A DNA stretch of 64,000 nt, taken from Hahella sp. HNIBRBA332 (GTDB lineage: Bacteria; Pseudomonadota; Gammaproteobacteria; Pseudomonadales; Oleiphilaceae). The stretch spans positions 1,860,001-1,924,000 of the forward strand of contig NZ_CP132203.1 of the NCBI RefSeq assembly GCF_030719035.1, given 5' to 3'. Position 1 is the first letter of the stretch. Every line of letters begins with the position of its first letter. The notes below the pieces were generated by a model. That model was not told where the DNA came from. It saw only the letters and a program-made list of their open reading frames with translations, and made no database searches. Positions 1 through 6,798 of the stretch are shown piece after piece. The translations under genes were made by a program, and so were the position numbers.

Positions 1-1
1 C

Positions 2-1384
2 ATTATCGAACGCAGCTATGGCTATGACGCCAGCGGCAATCTGGAGCTGATCGATGACCTGAGAAAGGGGACCACCCATTACCGTTACGACGCCCTTGAT
101 CGCCTGAAAACAGTCGAAGGCTATTGCAATGAAGAATTCGCCTTCGACCCGGCGGGCAACATTCTGGACGGCCAGAATCAGGCCAAGGGCAACCGCCTGA
201 ACTTCCACGGCGACCGCCACTTCGAATACGACGCCGCCGGCAACCTGATCCGCGAGAAACGCGGCAAAGGCGGCAAGCTGGAGACCCGTTACCAGTACAA
301 CAAGCAGAACCAGCTGATCGCCATCGAAAAAGACGGGCAAAAGACGGAGTACCAATACGACGCCCTCGGACGCCGCATCGCCAAACAGGACGCCTTCGGC
401 AAGACCGAGTTCCTGTGGAACGGCGACGTGCTGCTCTCGGAACAGCGCAACCACCTGCACAAAGTCTACGTCTACGAACCCAACAGCTTCCGTCCGCTGG
501 CGTTCATCCAGGACAAGCAGGTCTATCACTACCATCTGGACCACCTGGGCACGCCACAGGAAATGACCAATGCGGAAGGCGAAGTCGTCTGGTCCGCCCG
601 CTACAAAGCCTACGGCAACCTGGCGCTGCAAGACGTCGAAGAAGTGCAGAACCCACTACGCTTCCAGGGCCAATACTACGACGAAGAAACCGGCCTGCAC
701 TACAACCGGCACCGCTACTACGACCCCAGCGCCGCACGGTTCATCAATCAGGACCCTGTTGGACTGTTGGGGGGAGACAACAACTATCAATATGCGCCGA
801 ATCCCACGGGCTGGGTGGACCCGTTTGGGTTAACTTGTAAGGAAAACAGCTGGAACACTTTCCAAAGCCGAACAAAAGGACACTTTTCAAGCAGCTCGGC
901 AGCCTCAGAAAGCTATCAGCAAATGAAGAAAGTCAAGGCTATGCCAAAAGGCGAGCGCCCTGACCCTTCAACTTATCTCCCTCAATCATATATAAATGCA
1001 CATCTTCAAAAATTTGCTGGTGGCGCTTCATACATTGTCCCTACAGAAATACTTGATAAATATGGCAGAGACAGTTTGGGTTGGCCTGATAACTCTCAAT
1101 TCGTAATGTCAAAAGAAGAAATGGATAATTTAATTAAAAATGCAGATGGAGACATCGCCTTTATAGAAAAAGAACTAGGTATTCCTGAGGGCGCTTGGCA
1201 AGGGAGAGCGTTAACGCAAATAGTTGTTGATGATCCTGCTTCACTTAATCTGAGGATGCCAAAAGGTACAGAGATGGGAGCAAATGATGAATGGCTGCCA
1301 GGAGGTTACCTGCCGACTGGTAAGTCAGAGGCCGTCATGGATAATATTCCTGCGTCGAAGTTTACAGAGAAAAAAATAACATGA
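2..1384 (+). CDS. Rhs repeat protein, C-terminal part with variable toxin tip (5' end outside window)
   Basis: The open frame runs from the window edge (about 460 residues visible). It shows tandem YD/Rhs repeats (YDASGNLELI, YDAAGNLIRE), then the Rhs core end (GLHYNRHRYYDPSAARF, DPVGLLGG, and the closing WVDPFGL at about 820-832). After that hallmark comes a 183-residue tip with clearly lower GC, the usual place for a polymorphic toxin domain. The tip has a recognisable style (EIL..YGRDSLGW, EKELGIPEGAWQ, PGGYLPTGKSEAV) seen in other Rhs/CDI tips, but I cannot name its activity. Rhs proteins form a shell around the tip and are usually delivered by type VI secretion. The tip is immediately followed, with an ATGA overlap, by a small gene that should be its immunity partner. 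No ATG start is relevant here because the gene begins upstream. Confidence 0.93.
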   Translation: MIERSYGYDASGNLELIDDLRKGTTHYRYDALDRLKTVEGYCNEEFAFDPAGNILDGQNQAKGNRLNFHGDRHFEYDAAGNLIREKRGKGGKLETRYQYNKQNQLIAIEKDGQKTEYQYDALGRRIAKQDAFGKTEFLWNGDVLLSEQRNHLHKVYVYEPNSFRPLAFIQDKQVYHYHLDHLGTPQEMTNAEGEVVWSARYKAYGNLALQDVEEVQNPLRFQGQYYDEETGLHYNRHRYYDPSAARFINQDPVGLLGGDNNYQYAPNPTGWVDPFGLTCKENSWNTFQSRTKGHFSSSSAASESYQQMKKVKAMPKGERPDPSTYLPQSYINAHLQKFAGGASYIVPTEILDKYGRDSLGWPDNSQFVMSKEEMDNLIKNADGDIAFIEKELGIPEGAWQGRALTQIVVDDPASLNLRMPKGTEMGANDEWLPGGYLPTGKSEAVMDNIPASKFTEKKIT

Positions 1385-1593
1385 AAGAAATAGTATCCCA
1401 AAAAAAGTGGGTATATACCTTATATAGGACTGAAGATGGCCTGCTCTTATCTGTGGTATGTGGTGGAGTAGCTATGTTTGAGGTTGAAGTACTGTTATCC
1501 AAAGAAGAGGCTTTTCAAGTACAACGAGATGAAGGTTTTTTGGATTTACTTGCAGAAAAAATCAGGAATAATCCTAAACAATATATGCAATAG
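1381..1593 (+). CDS. Small Rhs-linked protein, candidate immunity protein
   Basis: A 70-residue protein whose ATG overlaps the Rhs stop codon (ATGA), so the two are translationally coupled. That position is the classic one for the immunity gene of an Rhs tip toxin. It is acidic, with no signal peptide or membrane helix. The pattern is W.YTLYR..DGLLLSVVCG, then EVEVLLSKEE, then FLDLLAEKI. The same pattern recurs in the products at 6464 and 46945, so this is a small family present three times in the window. Immunity function is inferred from position; no catalytic motif is visible. Confidence 0.8.
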   Translation: MKEIVSQKKWVYTLYRTEDGLLLSVVCGGVAMFEVEVLLSKEEAFQVQRDEGFLDLLAEKIRNNPKQYMQ

Positions 1594-1667
1594 TAATTTT
1601 TAACCAGCCTTAGACTATAGACCGCATAAACTAGTATTATGGCTCCGTGTTACATTCCGCGCTGAGC

Positions 1668-1740
1668 TATGACCTCATAGCGGCGCGGTTTATCAGCCGT
1701 AACCCTGTCAGCTTGCTGGGACGAAACAACAACTTTATTA
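1668..1740 (+). pseudogene. Displaced Rhs core-end remnant
   Basis: Reading frame from 1668 gives YDLIAARFISRN then PVSLLGRNNNF, which aligns with the end of the intact Rhs core (YDPSAARFINQD, PVGLLGGDNNY at about 720-785). The frame stops soon afterwards and the match lacks the rest of the core. This is the signature of an old Rhs tip/immunity cassette displaced downstream by recombination at the core end. The next gene (1750) would then be the orphaned cargo of that cassette. Confidence 0.7.
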
Positions 1741-1749
1741 GTTGCAAAA

Positions 1750-2220
1750 ATGCCAGAAAACTTATTTCAAAAGTCAGTTAACAATAGTGAGACTAATAGC
1801 TTCTTCAAGGGTGAAGGGATGTATTACTCACACAATCCCATGGATGGACAGCATTGTTATGGAGTGCGTCTGTCTGGAGATGTCAATAAATTTATTGACT
1901 CTGGGCCAGGGAAAGCGGATGAATTTAGCTATTACTTTAAGAAGTTTGTAGACTCACTAAGCCCTGCTTATGAAGATCTTGGGCATCTATTGGCGAACCT
2001 AGCGGAGGTGACTAGGTTGAGGCGTCAAGGCTTATTGAGTGGGGTGGAGTTTGATGAGCATGCTGAGTCTGATATCGCAGTTTCAATAAAAAAATACTTC
2101 CAGAAGTTAAAGCACAAAGATGATAGTGACCATCTTATTAAGCTTTACCTGGGGCTAATCGAAAGAAATAACTCCATTGCTGTAGAGAGTATTCTCAAAG
2201 ACTACCTCTCGGGAGTCTGA
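1750..2220 (+). CDS. Orphan immunity-like protein, paralogue of the 5985 gene
   Basis: 156 residues, AT-rich, with no signal peptide or membrane segment. It is not recognisable by known domain, but it is clearly paralogous to the product at 5985: both share N.SETN.FF.GEG.Y, then a glycine-rich GV.LSGDV..F, then a strongly matching LGHLLANLAE (SHLLANLSS in the other copy). It lies immediately behind the displaced Rhs core remnant, so it probably came with an Rhs tip cassette as cargo or immunity gene. No convincing ribosome-binding site precedes ATG 1750, so expression is uncertain. Confidence 0.6.
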   Translation: MPENLFQKSVNNSETNSFFKGEGMYYSHNPMDGQHCYGVRLSGDVNKFIDSGPGKADEFSYYFKKFVDSLSPAYEDLGHLLANLAEVTRLRRQGLLSGVEFDEHAESDIAVSIKKYFQKLKHKDDSDHLIKLYLGLIERNNSIAVESILKDYLSGV

Positions 2221-2345
2221 TTGATGCTGTAGGAGCGTGTGGATTAATCCTCATATTCCTACATCGCCCAGGAACGAGGACTGCTGCATTTGGATGAAGT
2301 GTGAACTCTATCCATGCCACTAGTGGGAAGAATAAGTTGCTCAAA

Positions 2346-2723
2346 ATGAATGTTGGTTCACTTCGCAAGCTTACAGAAGAGGAAGTTGATATTGGCTTCT
2401 GTGAATGCTGCAGAAAGCAAGATCTAAAGTCCTGGGAAAATATTACTCCAGACATTAGTGAAAGTATTAGGGCCGTGGCAGAGTTTGAAGGAGCAGAAGA
2501 GTCAATAAAAATGAATGGCTATAGCGAATATCATGTAGATGGTACTAATTATTGGAGCAAGGATGCTCCAGTAGCCATTCACTTTTATCCTTACCATGAG
2601 TCATATATAAATGTTTGCATGATTTGTAAGGCGGTATTTTTAACCTATACCGAATATGCAGGCCATGGGCTGCAGAACAGGATCAGATATGTAGATAAAA
2701 ATCTTGTGACAGATAATTACTGA
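2346..2723 (+). CDS. Hypothetical protein with two CxxC pairs, possible orphan immunity protein
   Basis: The ORF is open from a GTG at 2301, but ATG 2346 (MNVGSLRKLTEEE) is the more natural start because the upstream 15 codons look non-coding. About 125 residues. Two cysteine pairs, CECC near the N-terminus and CMIC near the C-terminus, could form a structural zinc site. No membrane segment or signal. It sits in a row of small AT-rich genes behind the Rhs gene, each apparently unrelated, as is typical of orphan immunity islands. No family recognised. Confidence 0.5.
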   Translation: MNVGSLRKLTEEEVDIGFCECCRKQDLKSWENITPDISESIRAVAEFEGAEESIKMNGYSEYHVDGTNYWSKDAPVAIHFYPYHESYINVCMICKAVFLTYTEYAGHGLQNRIRYVDKNLVTDNY

Positions 2724-2831
2724 ATTGTCAGTGATTAGACCATTATGCAGTATGCGCTGGGCCATAGCAGTAGGCGAACAAAGATAAACTCCGCTAGCGC
2801 TAATAAAGGGAGCTGTAAAGCGGGTGGTTGA

Positions 2832-3101
2832 ATGAATAAAAAAGAAACACTATGCGAAGCTATAGCAATAAATGAAGAAAGGCTTAAGCTAGCGCCGGAT
2901 TATGAAATTTATCATAGTATAGCTAGGCAGCTTAATTATTTGCTTACGATAATTGATGGAAAGGAAAAAGATAAAAGTAAGCTAGATAAAATAATTCTTG
3001 GGCACTTCGCTGTTAGAGAATTTGAAGAGTCAGACCCAGAATTGTCGCAAATTTTAAAGAAGTGTCAAAATATTGCATTTGATTTGGAGCTAGAAAGTTA
3101 G
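2832..3101 (+). CDS. Tsi6-like immunity protein (orphan)
   Basis: An 89-residue, helix-rich protein. The segment LGHFAVREFEESDPELSQIL strongly recalls the Tsi6 immunity family, whose Pseudomonas member binds the NAD-degrading type VI toxin Tse6 (family assignment from memory of the sequence style, not a search). No toxin lies next to it, so it would be an orphan immunity gene protecting against neighbours' effectors. ATG 2832 follows a gap carrying no gene. AT-rich composition agrees with acquisition. Confidence 0.6.
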   Translation: MNKKETLCEAIAINEERLKLAPDYEIYHSIARQLNYLLTIIDGKEKDKSKLDKIILGHFAVREFEESDPELSQILKKCQNIAFDLELES

Positions 3102-3167
3102 ATATAGGCGTCTGCTGATCTGTCTGGAAAGGTGTTAAGGAGGTTAAAGGAGTGAAACGCATAATTT

Positions 3168-4145
3168 ATGTCCACTAATGATGCGAATTTGTACGAAAAG
3201 CCGACACTAAAAACCTTCAAAGGGTGTTGTCCTGGTTATCGACATTATTATGCGCTGATTGATTGCGCCAGTAATGATGGACTATATCCTGCGATTACCC
3301 AGAGTTCCTGCGATAGTTCCACTCTTTTTTGGGCAAAGGTTGGTGAGGAATTAAAAGCTGCATCTCCTTATATAGTTGAGCTGCAGGAAGGCAGCTTCAG
3401 CAACTGGTTGTTTGAAGAAACGTGGGGAAAAAGTTGGGGGATTTTTTTAGCAAGCAATAAGCCCATGCCTGATCTGGTGCGACATTTTCGGCGAATTGCT
3501 AAAGTTCGCGGCCCCAATTACGAGAACTGGTACTTTAGGTATTGTGATCCACGCTTTCTCGGCGCACTACTACCAACCTGCGATTTGACGCAGCTAAACA
3601 AAATTATGGGAGATATTGGCGTTTTCTGGATGCAGGCTGACGAGCCTTCGTTTTCTCGTCGGTATCGGCGCATGGGTAGTGAGCTTGAAGTGCGTACCAG
3701 TAATGGCACAGGAGCAGAGGTCGATTTATACATAACTGACCTTAACAAACATCCCGAATCTAGTGGTCTGGGAATGAAAATTAGACCAGATCAACGGGAT
3801 CTTTTGGCCAAAGTTAGTGCGGACGCATATGTTCGGCGAATGGTAAAACTGTTCAAGAGGCGTTATACAAAAAAGCTACAGCCCTTGAGTGACAATGAGC
3901 TTTTTGAGCGCTTTGAGGCTGCGATCAAGCAAGCCCAAAGTATAGGAGCCATCATTCGCCAGGATGCTTTCTTCTTTCTCAATATCTGTGTGCTATACGG
4001 TTGGGACTTTATGGATAATAAGTCCTTGGCTTGGATTCGCTCTGATTATCTTGAGAATAGAAACTTTGGCTCCTTGAGCCGCCGCCTGGAAGCGCTTTAT
4101 TACTATTGTAGAAGTCAGCCAATAATGGAAGAAGTACTAGCATGA
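3168..4145 (+). CDS. DUF4123 adaptor/chaperone for a type VI effector
   Basis: 325 residues. The N-terminal half (about residues 25-150) has the DUF4123 layout: YYALIDCA, then SPYIVELQEGSFSNWL, WGKSWGIFLAS, and FRYCDPRFLGALLP. DUF4123 proteins (Tap/Tec) load a specific effector onto a VgrG tip of the type VI secretion system. The C-terminal half (about 190-325) is charged and helical without a recognised domain. The stop overlaps the start of the next gene (4142), so the two are translationally coupled, which predicts that the downstream product is its client effector. No vgrG or PAAR gene is in the window. ATG 3168 lies about 30 bases after an AGGAGGTTAAAGGAG-type purine run. Confidence 0.85.
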   Translation: MSTNDANLYEKPTLKTFKGCCPGYRHYYALIDCASNDGLYPAITQSSCDSSTLFWAKVGEELKAASPYIVELQEGSFSNWLFEETWGKSWGIFLASNKPMPDLVRHFRRIAKVRGPNYENWYFRYCDPRFLGALLPTCDLTQLNKIMGDIGVFWMQADEPSFSRRYRRMGSELEVRTSNGTGAEVDLYITDLNKHPESSGLGMKIRPDQRDLLAKVSADAYVRRMVKLFKRRYTKKLQPLSDNELFERFEAAIKQAQSIGAIIRQDAFFFLNICVLYGWDFMDNKSLAWIRSDYLENRNFGSLSRRLEALYYYCRSQPIMEEVLA

Positions 4146-4699
4146 TGGATGAAAGTGAGTTTGCGAAAGAGGGGAGCGCTGGAACGGCGACCATTGGTGG
4201 CGTTGCTGGCAATTATTGCCCCGAAAAAGTCAATTCGGGTGACACAGACCAAAAAAAACCTATAGTCGAGCTTGTTAATATTCCTAATCAAAAAGGCCAG
4301 GAAAATTGCCCGACTTGTAAAACCTCAAAAGGTATTACTAATAGCTCTAGTACGCAGTCATATGATGATTTTTTTAGCAACCAAGAGAAGGCGGAACTTG
4401 AGCAAGTCGCGAAAGACAATCCTGACTTGAAATGTATGTTCCCTGATGCTGACGCAAGATATAAGGTAATTGGTGGGCCAGCCAATAGACAAGCAAGAAA
4501 GAGATATGAGACGGCAAAGAAAAAAGCTGAATTAAAAGGAGAGTATCATCACCCTATGCCAATTAAACTTGGTGGATGTCCAATTCATCAAAAACTTGTG
4601 AAAAAGCCGGATGATAAAAAAGATTTGGCAGCTGTGAATGATGTCGATGACAAAATTACAGAAATATATAATAAGGCCATTAAGCGACATACGTCTTAA
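4142..4699 (+). CDS. Candidate type VI effector, HHP/LGG nuclease-like C-terminus
   Basis: 185 residues, start overlapping the DUF4123 stop (ATGATGA; ATG 4142 or 4145). The N-terminal 60 residues are glycine and proline rich with CPTC, probably the part that engages the adaptor. The C-terminal third carries GEYHHPMPIKLGGCP followed by a lysine-rich helix, resembling the paired-histidine HHP...LGG endings of HNH-type polymorphic nuclease toxins. Nuclease activity is inferred from that motif and the DUF4123 context only. The next gene (4714) is the immunity candidate. What refutes it: absence of homologues attached to PAAR, VgrG or Rhs. Confidence 0.6.
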   Translation: MMDESEFAKEGSAGTATIGGVAGNYCPEKVNSGDTDQKKPIVELVNIPNQKGQENCPTCKTSKGITNSSSTQSYDDFFSNQEKAELEQVAKDNPDLKCMFPDADARYKVIGGPANRQARKRYETAKKKAELKGEYHHPMPIKLGGCPIHQKLVKKPDDKKDLAAVNDVDDKITEIYNKAIKRHTS

Positions 4700-4713
4700 T
4701 TTAACTATTGGAA

Positions 4714-5568
4714 ATGTATATGAATATGCCTGAATTTGTCGGAACTGGCTGGCTCACTTTAGAGCAAGGGGCTAGTTATCAATATCCTATATCTGAAGCT
4801 ACCAAACAATCGCTTAGCGAAGTGAACTGTGACCCCTGGCTTCGGCTCATTTTTGTATTTGAAGAAGCTAAAGAGGGACGTTTTAAACATGTCGACTTGG
4901 TTTTGGATATCTTGAAAACGCCTGATTTGTTTGATCTTCACGAATACGCGATTAGATTACTCGGTTTTTGTGCGCCTATGAGCGCACTAAGAGAGCTGTC
5001 TAAGATGGTGGTTAAGCTAAATTATGATTTAAGGATTGAAGCATATGATGCGCTGAGAAACTCCGGAAGGCTTGAATTTATTGAGGACTATTTGGAATTC
5101 AAACGCAAGGCGTCCGGTGATGAGCTCCAGACTATCAAGGATAGAATTTCAGATATTTTAGAGAATAATGAATGCGTTTTCTCTGATGACTACAACGATA
5201 TACCTGCGCCCAGCTATGAAAAGATGGCCAGGGATAAAGTGTCCGAACTAAAAAAATTATACGGAGAAGACTCATTTGTGCTTCAAGGGCAGGAAGTGAA
5301 TGTAGAGTTCATCTCGAAGCAGTTAGAGGCTGAAATTGACTTTGTTCCCAATGAGGATGATGGAGTTTTCTTTAATAATAGCTTGTTTATAAACTACGTG
5401 GAGCTTTTCGAAGCTATGACAGGTGTCTCTAGTTTCAATATGCTTAATGACGAGTTAATGCCAAACAAGGTTGCTATTAGGTCTATACTGAAAGAATTTA
5501 AGAATAATTTTGACATCAATCAGTTTCCACGTCATGGAAGAATATTTTTTGGGCATAAAATAGACTGA
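4714..5568 (+). CDS. Helical repeat-like protein, candidate immunity for the 4142 effector
   Basis: About 284 residues. The frame is open from a TTG at 4708, but ATG 4714 is preferred. The first ~150 residues look like HEAT-type helical pairs (LRLIFVFEEAKEG, VDLVLDILKTPDLFDLHEYAIRLLG). The last ~130 are acidic (VPNEDDGVFFNNS), a common trait of proteins that bind basic nucleases. It is soluble and AT-rich, and starts 14 bases after the effector stop, so it is likely co-transcribed as the immunity gene. No specific family is claimed. Confidence 0.65.
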   Translation: MYMNMPEFVGTGWLTLEQGASYQYPISEATKQSLSEVNCDPWLRLIFVFEEAKEGRFKHVDLVLDILKTPDLFDLHEYAIRLLGFCAPMSALRELSKMVVKLNYDLRIEAYDALRNSGRLEFIEDYLEFKRKASGDELQTIKDRISDILENNECVFSDDYNDIPAPSYEKMARDKVSELKKLYGEDSFVLQGQEVNVEFISKQLEAEIDFVPNEDDGVFFNNSLFINYVELFEAMTGVSSFNMLNDELMPNKVAIRSILKEFKNNFDINQFPRHGRIFFGHKID

Positions 5569-5635
5569 TCAGCTCGCTCATAATCAGAAAAAAGCATGCG
5601 GCCACTACTCTATCTTCTAAGGAGGGCTAAGGGAT

Positions 5636-5959
5636 ATGGAGCAACTGAATGTGTTTCAGGAGCATGGTGGAGTTCTCTACACTAAGGCAGGGCGCGCCCT
5701 CATTACTTTCTTCGGATATCAAATTGATACTAAAGAAGGTCGCTTAACTATACGTCCTACAAGCGTAGAAGTTGATATGACAGTAGAAGAGGAAAGAGTT
5801 TTACAGAACTATATGCAGCCTCTTGAGGCAAAACATCTATACTCTAAAGCCAGATCTGCGATTAATGAAATGGTTTTGTTGGATACCAATAAAACAGAAA
5901 AGACACTCTTTTTGAAAAAATTAAATGAAGAGATTGGTGCGCTCATAAATGAAACTTGA
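5636..5959 (+). CDS. Hypothetical small protein in immunity island
   Basis: 107 residues, soluble, no recognised family. A strong AAGGAGGG ribosome-binding site about 10 bases upstream of ATG 5636 argues that it is expressed. The N-terminus is predicted beta-rich and the C-terminus (from about residue 65) amphipathic helical with many Lys/Glu. Its place between the adaptor/effector/immunity trio and the 5985/6464 pair suggests another small immunity or accessory gene, but there is no direct evidence of function. Confidence 0.6.
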   Translation: MEQLNVFQEHGGVLYTKAGRALITFFGYQIDTKEGRLTIRPTSVEVDMTVEEERVLQNYMQPLEAKHLYSKARSAINEMVLLDTNKTEKTLFLKKLNEEIGALINET

Positions 5960-5984
5960 GTGTAGAAGCTATGAGAGATAAATC

Positions 5985-6470
5985 TTGACCAGCAAACCCA
6001 ACACATTTGAGTACGCCATCAATCATAATGAAACAGATGACTTTTTCCGTGGTAAAGGTCGGTATTTCGTGCGTAGTCCGGATTACTTCGGACATGTGCA
6101 TGGGGCTAATATCAGTGGTCAAGTCTGTCGTTTTGTGGGTGACTCCGAAGAGAATGGTGAGAAATTCGAACAGGCGTTTTTGACCTATATGACTGGGCTT
6201 GACGTGACGGGTGAGGAGCTTTCTCATCTACTGGCGAATCTGTCTTCTTATTTTGCGGAAAAAAATCGGGGACGGATGGGGGAGGTTAACCTCTTTTCGA
6301 GTCATGACAGCCCGGCGGCGCTACTCTTACTGCGTTATTTGGCTTTACTGCATCACGCTGGCCTATATGACGCAGTGAAGCCCGAACTGGAGATTCATGC
6401 GAGTTATATCGAAAAGCTTGGTAGCGATGTGGTTTTTGCCTGTATGAGGGAGGTTGAAGCGGCGTGCTGA
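5985..6470 (+). CDS. Paralogue of the 1750 immunity-like gene
   Basis: 161 residues from a TTG start at 5985 (no in-frame ATG fits the paralogue alignment). It matches the 1750 product over its N-terminal ~85 residues (HNETDDFFRGKGRYF, GANISGQVCRFV, ELSHLLANLSS); the C-terminal half is divergent. Its end overlaps the start of the next gene (6464), so these two form a coupled pair. At the left end of the region the same two families also sit next to each other (1381 and 1750), which supports a functional or evolutionary link. Function unknown. Confidence 0.65.
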   Translation: MTSKPNTFEYAINHNETDDFFRGKGRYFVRSPDYFGHVHGANISGQVCRFVGDSEENGEKFEQAFLTYMTGLDVTGEELSHLLANLSSYFAEKNRGRMGEVNLFSSHDSPAALLLLRYLALLHHAGLYDAVKPELEIHASYIEKLGSDVVFACMREVEAAC

Positions 6471-6730
6471 AAGTTATTTTTAAAGAAGCGTATTCTTATT
6501 TGCTGATGCAGGATGGTGAGGATTGGTATCTGACATTTCTGACTGGCGGGCCTTTTGTTCAGGATATCAGCGTTAGATTGAATGAGCAGGAAATCGCCAG
6601 GGTGAGGGATAGCCAAGTCGCAGCAGCGCAGTTAGCCAGGGAGTTTTTGCGGGATAGCGCGTTGTATGAGGGGCGAAGAATTACTCCAGCTGTCCACCCA
6701 AAGCAAACTCCAAATGCGCCGTCTCATTGA
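6464..6730 (+). CDS. Small protein of the Rhs-linked 1381 family
   Basis: 88 residues from GTG 6464, overlapping the preceding stop by 7 bases. It shares the 1381-family layout: aromatic start (AYSYLLMQDGEDWYLTF), a G-containing turn, VRLNEQE, then an alanine/leucine helix (AAQLAREFL). The C-terminal 20 residues, rich in Pro and Ala, are unlike the other copies and may be an unimportant tail. The gene is richer in GC than the AT-rich genes before it, so it may have arrived separately. Immunity role is inferred from the copy next to the Rhs tip. Confidence 0.65.
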   Translation: MLKVIFKEAYSYLLMQDGEDWYLTFLTGGPFVQDISVRLNEQEIARVRDSQVAAAQLAREFLRDSALYEGRRITPAVHPKQTPNAPSH

Positions 6731-6755
6731 TGATAAGAGTGCGCTAAGGATGTCA

Positions 6756-6783
6756 CCCATCGGCAGGCTTCCCTCCCGACGGG
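6756..6783. terminator. Weak hairpin between convergent genes
   Basis: Arms CCCATCGG (6756-6763) and CCGACGGG (6776-6783) pair with one mismatch on the plus strand, or with a G-U pair on the minus strand. It lies in the gap between the convergent 6464 gene and the RND operon. There is no T-run after it on either strand, so it is only a possible bidirectional terminator. Confidence 0.3.
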
Positions 6784-6798
6784 TTAATAGGAGTGAAT

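Noticed and set aside
415..840. Alternative frame overlapping the Rhs core
   Set aside because: The product is Arg/Pro-rich without start signal; the Rhs frame is clearly coding through the same bases.
2240..2300. Second Rhs remnant before the 2346 gene
   Set aside because: A frame giving YIAQERGLLHL is faintly like the Rhs YYDEETGLHY, but only a few residues match and frameshifts would be needed.
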